The position numbers were made by a program, and so were the translations under genes. Shown piece after piece: positions 1 through 5,145 of a DNA stretch of 5,145 nucleotides (its first letter is position 1; every line of letters begins with the position of its first letter). This DNA is from an uncultured Eubacteriales bacterium (GTDB lineage Bacteria; Bacillota; Clostridia; Christensenellales; Pumilibacteraceae): positions 1-5,145 of the forward strand of contig USBU01000108.1 in the NCBI GenBank assembly GCA_900553005.1, written 5' to 3'. The notes beneath the pieces were generated by a model, which was not told the DNA's origin, searched no databases, and saw only the letters and a list, made by a program, of their open reading frames with translations.

Positions 1-54
1 AAAACTTTACATTTATTTTACAATTTGCCTGCCGCGCATTAAAAGCACGTCTAT

Positions 55-84
55 ATTATATGCATATAAAACATAAAATGTTAA
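55..84 (-). promoter_or_regulatory. Possible sigma-A-type promoter reading off the left edge
   Basis: On the minus strand, TTAACA (79-84, five of six bases of the -35 consensus) is followed after 18 nt by a perfect TATAAT (55-60). The predicted start is near position 48, and transcription would leave the window at position 1. No reading frame of useful length begins before the edge, so at least 45 nt of leader would be present. It lies downstream of the hydrolase gene's probable terminator, which fits a new transcription unit. The caution is that the region is AT-rich and TATAAT-like strings arise easily there. Confidence 0.45.
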
Positions 85-93
85 AACGGCCGA

Positions 94-108
94 CATATGA
101 TACATATG
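94..108. repeat. CATATG-ATA-CATATG inverted repeat upstream of the possible promoter
   Basis: Two CATATG hexamers, each its own reverse complement, sit at 94-99 and 103-108 and are separated by 3 nt. They form a 15-bp dyad that can also be read as a 9-bp-period direct repeat (ACATATGA at 93-100 and 102-109). The dyad lies about 10 bp upstream of the -35-like element at 79-84 and between CGGCCG palindromes at 87-92 and 122-127. That position would suit an operator or activator site, but this is inferred from geometry only. Confidence 0.35.
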
Positions 109-117
109 AATACACTT

Positions 118-188
118 AAATCGGCCGCCGGAAATTTTGCGATTTAAATAAAAAAATCCGAAATGCGATTTATCGCAGCGGCCGATTT
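118..188. repeat. 11-bp inverted repeat around an AT-rich spacer
   Basis: AAATCGGCCGC at 118-128 is the exact reverse complement of GCGGCCGATTT at 178-188. The 49-bp spacer holds two copies of TGCGATTTA (138-146, 164-172), the second of which can form a small hairpin (TGCGA-TTTA-TCGCA, 164-177), and an A-run around 150-157. The long loop makes it a poor transcription terminator. It could be a binding-site pair, a decayed mobile-element end, or chance in palindrome-rich sequence. Confidence 0.4.
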
Positions 189-236
189 TATCCGCCGCCG
201 AATAAACTGCAAGCGCGGCCGCGGGGCGATTTTTTC

Positions 237-277
237 AAAAATACAAAACCGACGTGAAAAACTTTCCGCGCCGGTTT
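237..277 (-). terminator. Probable Rho-independent terminator of the hydrolase gene
   Basis: On the minus strand AAACCGGCG (269-277) pairs with CGTCGGTTT (246-254) as a 9-bp stem with one G-U wobble. Inside the 14-nt loop, GAAA and TTTC can pair further. The stem is followed by TGTATTTTT (237-245), an interrupted U-tract. It lies 54 nt downstream of the hydrolase stop codon in the right orientation. The U-tract is imperfect, so the call is moderate. Confidence 0.5.
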
Positions 278-331
278 CGCAATACCGATTGTTTTGCATA
301 TATTTTTTACACGCTTTTTTATTAGACGCGC

Positions 332-1054
332 TTAAAACGCAAACGCGTCCCCGTCATCAACGACCGTAAAATCGATGCCGGATTCCGATTTTATTTTTTT
401 CAGTTCTTCATGACCGACTATGTAACCGACGTGCGTTACGAGCAGCTTGTCCGCGTTTATCTTGGAAAAAGTTTCAAGCACGGCCTGCCTGCTTTGGTGA
501 GCGCATTCGATAAGCGTGAAAACGGTCCGCTCGGAAAACGCCCGCTCGGTCAGCGAAGCGTATCCGGGATCCAGATCGCCCGTAATCAGAGCGCGTTTCC
601 CCTCGGCCTCGATAAAAAAAGAATGGCTGTCGGCCGTATGTCCGCTTTTACATGCGGTTACCGTAATATTTTCGTCCCGATACACCTCTCCGTCGCCGTA
701 AACATAAAATTCCAGGCGATCGGAAAGCTGCGGCTCCGAAACGCCGGAGCTGAGTGATTTTGCGTAATCCGCAGCGGCAGCGCCGGGCAGAAAAAATTTA
801 ACCGCGCTGTCCTTGTAATACCAGTTGCAAAGCGAAACAAATCCGCCTATGCCGCATATATGATCCGCATGAGAATGAGTTATAAACACAGCTTTTACGT
901 CGGAAAATCTGTATCCGCCGCGAGTCAGCAGATCCGCCAGCGGCGCGCCCGCGTCAAACACGTAAAGACCTCCGCCCGTCTCTATAAGATTACAGCTGCA
1001 AAATCGGTCCTTTTCCGGCACTCCGTGACTGGTGCCGAGCGTAACGAGCTTCAT
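332..1054 (-). CDS. Metallo-beta-lactamase-fold hydrolase, RNase Z/PhnP-like
   Basis: This is a complete cytoplasmic metallohydrolase of 240 residues with no signal peptide or membrane segment. It opens with the beta-strand and glycine loop typical of the RNase Z/PhnP branch (TLGTSHGVP, residues 5-13). The catalytic motif is THSHADH (59-65). The expected dinuclear metal ligands are H60, H62, D64, H65, H139 (in SGHT), D160 (in ITGDLD) and H208 (in VTHVG), and none is missing. Only 21 residues separate H139 from D160, so there is no room for the tRNA-binding arm of true RNase Z. The spacing is closer to that of phosphodiesterases such as PhnP, so a small phosphodiester or cyclic-nucleotide-like substrate is a reasonable guess, but the substrate is unknown. 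The ATG start is fixed by GGGAGGG 7 nt upstream. It has its own promoter and a probable terminator, so it is likely a single-gene transcript. Family call strong; specific function open. Confidence 0.93.
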   Translation of the reverse strand: MKLVTLGTSHGVPEKDRFCSCNLIETGGGLYVFDAGAPLADLLTRGGYRFSDVKAVFITHSHADHICGIGGFVSLCNWYYKDSAVKFFLPGAAAADYAKSLSSGVSEPQLSDRLEFYVYGDGEVYRDENITVTACKSGHTADSHSFFIEAEGKRALITGDLDPGYASLTERAFSERTVFTLIECAHQSRQAVLETFSKINADKLLVTHVGYIVGHEELKKIKSESGIDFTVVDDGDAFAF

Positions 1055-1061
1055 AAAAATT

Positions 1062-1068
1062 CCCTCCC
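1062..1068 (-). promoter_or_regulatory. Ribosome binding site of the hydrolase gene
   Basis: On the minus strand GGGAGGG, containing the core GGAGG at 1063-1067, lies 8 nt (from that core) before the ATG at 1052-1054, with an A/T-rich spacer AATTTTT. It is a strong Shine-Dalgarno match and fixes this ATG as the start. Confidence 0.85.
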
Positions 1069-1083
1069 GAATGTATTTTTACT

Positions 1084-1112
1084 ATAATACGGCAAACGGT
1101 AAATTTTGTCAA
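1084..1112 (-). promoter_or_regulatory. Sigma-A-type promoter of the hydrolase gene
   Basis: On the minus strand there is a perfect -35 TTGACA (1107-1112), a 17-nt spacer (1090-1106) and a -10 TATTAT (1084-1089, five of six consensus bases). Transcription should begin near 1077, giving a short leader of about 22 nt that contains only the ribosome binding site. With so short a leader there is no room for a riboswitch or attenuator. Near-consensus boxes suggest steady expression unless a repressor overlaps, and I see no clear operator dyad. Confidence 0.8.
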
Positions 1113-1270
1113 CATATCAACCTGTGCCGAACTTTCCCCGATCGGATTTTCACGGCGTTGACGGTCTGAAATCATTTCGCCGTCCCGGCTTTGCCCAAAC
1201 GCTTTTAACCGGATAATACCGCTGTAATTATTTTTAAGCTTTGCGTCATAAAAAGCGGAAAAATCTGCCC
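1113..1270. other. Short intergenic stretch without a gene
   Basis: This lies between the hydrolase promoter and the terminator of the repeat-protein gene. No frame with a ribosome binding site, no tRNA-like fold and no second promoter is evident. A modest hairpin can form from GACGG (1160-1164) and CCGTC (1180-1184), with GAAA/TTTC pairing inside, but no T-run follows it on either strand, so I do not call a function. Confidence 0.55.
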
Positions 1271-1315
1271 GTATAAAATGCTTAAGCCGGCGTAATTATC
1301 CGCCGGCTTAAGCAT
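1271..1315 (-). terminator. Rho-independent terminator of the giant repeat-protein gene
   Basis: A perfect 15-bp stem (1278-1292 with 1301-1315; core GCTTAAGCCGGCG) closes an 8-nt loop, TAATTATC on the plus strand. On the minus strand it is followed by a short U-rich tail, TTTTATAC (1271-1278, its first base in the stem). The stem begins 34 nt past the TAG stop at 1350-1352. On the plus strand the stem is followed by AAAGAAGG, so it acts only for minus-strand transcription. It separates this gene from the hydrolase gene. Confidence 0.8.
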
Positions 1316-1349
1316 AAAGAAGGATGAGAATGTATGAGAGCGATTTTAT

Positions 1350-4300
1350 CTATTCGACCGTAAGAGTCACGTCCGAATAAACCGCGCTTGCGCACCAGCT
1401 CATGAGCGCGATTTCGGTAATCCTGGCGCTCGGAGCGGTCCAGGTATGCACCGCAGTCTCAGCTCCGTCGATATAGGTGCTGAACACGTTTCCGCGTCTT
1501 ACCACCTTAAACTCTACACCCTCGTCTTTAAGTCTTGCAATCTGCTCGGACGAAAGCGCGGTCTCTCCGGAGGTCGAATACGATCTGCATGAAAACGCGT
1601 CGTCGTTTCCGTCGCGGCGTATAAGCGTCTCAAACTTACCATCTCTCGAGGTAGTAAAACGGAAACCTACGCCGGCATAATCGTCTTCATGATTGGAAAC
1701 GTATTTGATTTTTGCCGTAACGGTAAAATCGTCCGCTAATACGTCCATAGCCAACGCCGGCCAGTTTTGGCCCTCTAGATTAAAGGCAACGGTCCTGCCT
1801 CCGTCGGTAAATTCGACGGGGAGCGACGAGGCGTCCTTCCAGCGGAAAGACGCAAGCACGAGATCCAGCGCCGTATCCTCGGTCACGCCGATAACTCGCT
1901 CCTCCGCTATAAATCCGTCCTTTACCGCAGATACGACCACGTAGCCGCCGGCAGGCACTCCCGCAATGCTGTAAGAGCCGTCCGAAGCAAGCGTAACCGA
2001 GCCGACGTCCGCGCCCGCAAGAGTTTTAACTGCAACTTCCGCGCCGGAAACGTCGCCGCCGCCCAGCACGGAAACTGTACCCGAAAGCGTGTGCGCAGCG
2101 TCCCCGTCCGCCTCGTCAGCGCTTAAATAGCTGTTCACCTTAAGATCGCTGTAAACGCCGTTCGCCCAGGTTTCGATATCGACGTTGCTTAAAGTCCCCT
2201 CGGCCAAACGATAGGTAAACGCGGCAACGCCGTCAACGTATATGTCAAGTCTGTCGCCGGCGCGCACCAAAGCCAATTTAACGCCGCCGTCAGTCAGCGC
2301 GGCGCACTGCTCGGGCGTTAAAGCATAACCGTGCCATACGTCCTGCATCTCCAGTCTGGCGCTTGTCACGACTCCGTTTTCCGCGGCCTCTACCTTGATA
2401 TTGGGCCGATACGAGAAAGCGGAATTGTCCTCTTTGTTAAGCGCAAAGCCTATTCTCTGATCTGCTCCGGGAGCGTTAAACTTTATATTCGCCTCAACGA
2501 CGAAATACTTGGAATCCGCAGGCACGGCCTTGACGGCGTTGCGAGCATATCCGCCGCCGAAAGAAACCGTGCCGTCGTTCTGACGGGAAATATCGAGATT
2601 ATTGCCGCCGGCTATAAGGTCGAATTCAAGCGTATGATTTTCCAGCGCGTCGCCGGTAAGCTCCAAGGATTTATTGACCGTTATATAGCCTGCCTTAGCG
2701 ATGCTTACCGCATACGTGCGCGAAACCGTAGTAACCGTATATTTGCCCTCGTCGTCGGTAACGGCCGTTTCGGTAACGTCTCCTCCGGTCAGCGTTACGG
2801 TAACGCCGCCGAGAGGTTGTGTTCTGCCGTTGCGTTTTCCGCTGACCACGCCCGAATATGTGAATTCCTCGGTTGCCGCCTCGGCAAAAGCGACCTCTAT
2901 ATTCATCGTCAGCTTATCGAGCGTCTCTATGACTAAGGTATTTCCGTCAAGCATACCGAATGCGTCCGTCCCGTTAATTTTTACGGACGACACGACATAC
3001 CCGCTGTCGGGAGTAAATTCGATCGCCGCGCTGCCGCCGAGCAGCATATTGTCCCCGACGGCAGTCCATGAACCGCCATCAACCTCTCTTTCTCCGGTAA
3101 ACTCGACTGCAAGAGCGGAATTTACCGCGTCGATGCCGCTTGCCGCATATACGCCCGTATAGGTTATGCCGCACCAAGAAGCAAGCCCGGCCGCCGACGG
3201 AGTCGAAACCTTGATATTATACGTTTTTACAAGCTCGTCGCCCGCGATACAATACAGCGTCGTACCCTTTCTTATAAGCATCAGCCGCAAGCCTTTATCG
3301 CTGTTTAACGCCGCTTTATTTGCCGCCGACAGCGGATCGTTGGTCCATCCGCCACCTCCATCGCCCGTCACCGAGAAGTTGCCCGACTCGTTGATGGTTA
3401 CGCCATACTCGTTGCCGTTTTTGTCGTCGCGGTTAAAGGCCAGTCCGTATCTGAAACCGGAAGAAGTCAAATCCTTGCTGCTGACAAACGCGCTTATGAC
3501 AAAATTCTGCTCGTCCTCAGCAATGTTTTTGAACAACGCCACGCCGTAAATTCCGTCAGGACCTTCGCTCAAAGATACCTCTCCGTCGTTTTGACGCGAC
3601 AGATCCCATTTATCGGCGTTTACCGTGCCGACGAGAAGATCGTATTCAAGCGTATGGTTTTCAGACACGTCGCCCGCAAGCTCAACCGATTTGGCGACGG
3701 AAACGTAGCCGTCCTTTTCAATGCTTAACGAGTATGTCCGCGTGCGCAGCGTCAGCTCGAATGAGCCGTCGGCATTTGTCGTAACCTGCTCGTTTACACT
3801 GCCACCGATCATTTTAACCACAGCGCCGGACAGAGGCGTTACCTTGCCGTCCTTATGCCCGTTTACCACGCCAGAATATTTGTACTCGGTAGTATCCTCG
3901 CGCGAGAATACGGCGTCAATCTCGTAATAAGAGTATTTCAAACCGGTTAAAACAAGCTCGTTGTCATTGACGGCGCCGTACATATCCTGTCCGTTGACCG
4001 TAAGCGCGGACAAATACCAGTCAGTATCCGGAAGGAAAGAAATCACAGCGCTATCCCCCAGATACGACTTTCCGCTTACCGACCAGCTGCCGCCCTCAGG
4101 CTGTTTTTCGCCCGTAAACGCCACCTCGAGCGCGTCGTTTACAGCATCCAGTCCCGTATCGGAATAAACTCCCGTATACGTCATTCCGCTCCATGCGGCA
4201 AGACCGGGCGCGGAAGGCACGGAAGCGTCTATAGTATAGGTGCGCATAAGCTCGTCGCCCGCAATACAGTACAGCGTCGTACCCTTTCTTATAAAAGTAA

Positions 4301-5110
4301 GCTTAAGCCCGCCGTCGCTGTTTAAAGCGGATTTGTTTTCCTCGGACAGCGGATCTCTTGTCCATCCGCCGCCTCCATCGCCCGTCACCGAGAAGTTACC
4401 CGACTCGTTGATGGTTACGCCGTACTCGTTGCCGTTTTTGTCGTCGCGGTTAAAGGCCAGTCCGTACCGCGTATTGGGCGTCAAAACATTTTTGCTGCTG
4501 ACAAAAGCGCTTATGACGAAATTCTGCTCGTCCTCAGCAATATTTTTGAATCTTACCCAGCCGTAGCCTTCCGCCGGACTTACGGTAACGATTCCGTCGT
4601 TCTGGCGCGACAGATCCCAATTAAGCCACCCCTCGACTTTCTCCAAAAGGTCGTACTCGAGAATCATGTCGTCGCCGGAAATATCCGAAACGAGTTCTAT
4701 TTGCTTCTCAATCGCAACGTAGCCGTCCATTTCGACGCTTACGTAGTACGATTTTGCGGGAGCGCTGAATTCAAACGCGCCGTCGGCGTCTGCGACAACC
4801 GTCTGCCGTCCGTTGACGTCGGAAAGAGTGATCACCGCGCCCTCTCCGTTTACGGTTTTACCGTTACGATGAAGCTTTACGGTACCAGAATAAGAATAGC
4901 TTTCGGAAGAAACGTGCTTTTCTTTAAAGGCAACCTCGACATTAAGCTCGATATAGCCGATAGAATCGAAGACAAGCTCGTTGGCCATGACCTTGTAGGT
5001 CATGTCTGCGCCGTTGATCTTAACAAACGAAAGCTCGTAGCCCTCATCGGGGACAAATGAGATTACAGCTGGATCGCCCAGGCTCTTTACGCCGTCCACA
5101 GTCCATGTGC
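1350..5110 (-). CDS. Giant modular repeat protein, probably secreted adhesin or glycan binder (5' partial)
   Basis: I recognise modules, not a named gene. Residues are numbered from the GTG at 5099. Three small beta modules recur. InlB-B-like: to 60, 334-398, 674-738, with PD-x-GY-type and INGxD motifs. Carboxypeptidase-regulatory/CnaB-like: 66-150, 405-489, 745-829, 1003-1083, with YSG, TxADGxF and DGY. Concanavalin-A/LamG-like: about 153-332, 495-670, 835-992, 1085-1249, three of them opening with SRQNDG. These folds usually bind glycans or build stalks on surface proteins, so an adhesive or polysaccharide-binding role outside the cell is inferred. No catalytic signature is visible. The C-terminus stops at the end of the last module, with no LPxTG, hydrophobic stretch or SLH domain, so any anchor and the signal peptide must lie in the missing N-terminus. 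The frame stays open beyond the GTG (T-W-T precedes it, matching the SW-S of later units), so this GTG is internal. A terminator follows the stop. Confidence 0.88.
1353..2114 (-). repeat. Terminal, shortened repeat unit 4 of the giant protein
   Basis: Residues about 996-1249. There is no InlB-B-like module. A CnaB/carboxypeptidase-regulatory-like module (SGTVS at 1006-1010, SDGSYSIAGVPAGGY near 1039-1053) leads directly into a LamG-like module without the SRQNDG opening. The last strand, YSDVTLTVE, aligns with YSDLKVNSY of unit 3 and ends the protein. Confidence 0.75.
2115..3086 (-). repeat. Repeat unit 3 of the giant protein (divergent LamG module)
   Basis: Residues about 672-995. The B module (GGSWTA, INGTD) and the CnaB-like module (YSG 748-750, NHTLEFDL near 821-828) follow units 1 and 2. 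The LamG-like module keeps SRQNDG (838-843) and a GFALNKED equivalent of the GLAFNRDD strand, but has lost the glycine-rich GDGGGGW loop and carries a different central part. It diverged earlier or is under different selection. Confidence 0.8.
3087..4103 (-). repeat. Repeat unit 2 of the giant protein
   Basis: Residues about 333-671, 339 residues long. The order is InlB-B-like (starting GGSWSV), CnaB-like (YSG at 408-410, DGY at 463-465) and LamG-like (SRQNDG at 501-506). It is the only full unit that keeps both the conserved LamG core and the complete B module, so it is the best reference for the repeat. Confidence 0.88.
3343..3449. repeat. Near-identical DNA block, copy in unit 2
   Basis: This 107-bp block matches 4360-4466 at a fixed offset of 1017 bp with three differences by eye (3354, one in the AAGTTGCCC segment, one in the CGCCATACT segment). 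All three are silent, because the encoded residues (551-586, within the identical 550-586 stretch) are identical. Shorter similar blocks lie at 3231-3277 and around 3478-3531. Confidence 0.85.
4104..5110 (-). repeat. Repeat unit 1 of the giant protein (cut by the contig end)
   Basis: Residues up to about 332 form an InlB-B-like module (first residues missing), a CnaB-like module and a LamG-like module. The LamG part shares long identical blocks with unit 2: residues 184-203 match 523-542, 211-247 match 550-586, and 270-284 match 609-623, all with a constant offset of 339 residues. Confidence 0.85.
4360..4466. repeat. Near-identical DNA block, copy in unit 1
   Basis: This is the partner of 3343-3449, encoding residues 212-247 of the LamG-like module, including the D/N-rich loop NRDDKNGNEYG and the glycine loop GDGGGGW. 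The flanking sequence diverges much more strongly. Matching shorter blocks are at 4248-4294 and around 4495-4548. Confidence 0.85.
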
Positions 5111-5143
5111 CTGTCTCTTATACACATCTGACGCTGCCGACGA
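5111..5143. other. Nextera/Tn5 sequencing adapter left on the contig end
   Basis: Positions 5111-5129 read CTGTCTCTTATACACATCT, the reverse complement of the 19-bp Tn5 mosaic end. They continue with GACGCTGCCGACGA (5130-5143), the rest of the Nextera read-1 transposase adapter. The last two bases (5144-5145) are probably the start of the index. This is library-preparation sequence, not a native transposon end. In the reading frame of the repeat-protein gene it supplies a false stop (TAA at 5118-5120 on the minus strand). Confidence 0.97.
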
Positions 5144-5145
5144 CT

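Larger units (their letters stand above)
1..331. other. Gene-free left-end region with palindromes and possible regulatory sites
   Basis: I see no credible gene here. The only longish frame (plus strand from 163) has low-complexity Arg-rich content, no ribosome binding site, and runs into the 3' end of the hydrolase gene on the other strand. The stretch is AT-rich, broken by GC-rich palindromes. It holds a probable terminator for the hydrolase gene (237-277), an 11-bp inverted repeat (118-128 with 178-188), a 9-bp direct repeat TGCGATTTA (138-146 and 164-172), four CGGCCG palindromes (87, 122, 179, 216; the last inside CGCGGCCGCG), a CATATG pair (94-108) and a possible minus-strand promoter (55-84). 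It reads as an intergenic region between the hydrolase gene and a further minus-strand gene beyond the left edge. Confidence 0.7.

Noticed and set aside
150..177. Small hairpin (164-177) near a T-run on the minus strand as the hydrolase terminator
   Set aside because: The stem is only 5 bp and the T-run is separated from it by several bases; the hairpin at 237-277 is closer to the gene and better formed.
325..349. GACGCG/CGCGTC inverted repeat spanning the hydrolase stop codon
   Set aside because: It has only 6 bp with a 13-nt loop and is followed by AATAAAAAA rather than a U-tract on the minus strand.
163..369. 68-codon plus-strand frame at the left end
   Set aside because: It has no ribosome binding site, an Arg-rich composition from GC palindromes, and overlaps the hydrolase gene's 3' end and its probable terminator.
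410..757. Plus-strand frames within the hydrolase gene
   Set aside because: They lie opposite a gene with all catalytic motifs intact and have no domain signature of their own.
2331..2936. Long plus-strand open frame of about 200 codons opposite the giant gene
   Set aside because: It is antisense to a clearly domain-matching gene, has no recognisable domain or ribosome binding site, and is the kind of shadow produced by codon bias and repeats. The same applies to the plus-strand frames at 2701-3162, 3166-3549, 4240-4566 and 4701-5060.
3166..4566. Two similar plus-strand frames (3166-3549 and 4240-4566) that could look like a duplicated small gene
   Set aside because: Their similarity comes only from the DNA repeats of the minus-strand gene; they are antisense readings of the LamG-like modules.
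1350..5110. The tandem units as a CRISPR-like or non-coding repeat array
   Set aside because: The 1-kb period is in frame, differences are largely silent in the most conserved block, and the frame is open throughout, so these are protein-domain repeats.
5111..5129. Tn5 mosaic end as evidence of a native transposon
   Set aside because: It is followed exactly by the Nextera adapter tail at the contig end, which marks it as library-preparation sequence.

Overview
The window is one end of a contig that looks like an uncultured, mid-GC Clostridia-type (Firmicutes) genome. The evidence is a GGGAGGG ribosome binding site, a near-consensus TTGACA/TATTAT promoter, compact Rho-independent terminators, and a very large extracellular-type repeat protein built from small beta-sandwich modules, a style common in gut Clostridia. 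The lineage is an inference and nothing here fixes the genus. Both recognisable genes lie on the minus strand, so the layout is given right to left, in the direction of transcription.

Right edge (5111-5145): this is not biological sequence. Positions 5111-5143 are the Nextera/Tn5 transposase adapter, so genomic sequence ends at about 5110. The adapter cuts into the first gene.

5110-1350: a 5'-truncated gene for a giant, probably secreted modular protein with about 1,250 visible residues. It consists of tandem units of about 338 residues, each made of an InlB-B-like module, a carboxypeptidase-regulatory/CnaB-like beta-sandwich and a concanavalin-A/LamG-like module. There are three units (the first cut by the contig end), followed by a shortened fourth. 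No C-terminal wall anchor is present. A 15-bp-stem terminator follows at 1271-1315.

1270-1055: a short intergenic region ending in a strong sigma-A-type promoter and a ribosome binding site. 1054-332: a complete 240-residue metallo-beta-lactamase-fold hydrolase of the RNase Z/PhnP-like branch, with all metal ligands intact. It appears to be a single-gene transcript with its own promoter and a likely terminator at 237-277.

331-1: no gene. The stretch holds the probable terminator, a group of inverted repeats and CGGCCG palindromes, and a plausible minus-strand promoter (55-84) pointing off the left edge toward an unseen gene.

The two genes are transcriptionally separate, and nothing in the window links their functions. 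I do not see a convincing new multi-gene system. The most notable biology is the repeat architecture and the patchy DNA identity between its units.
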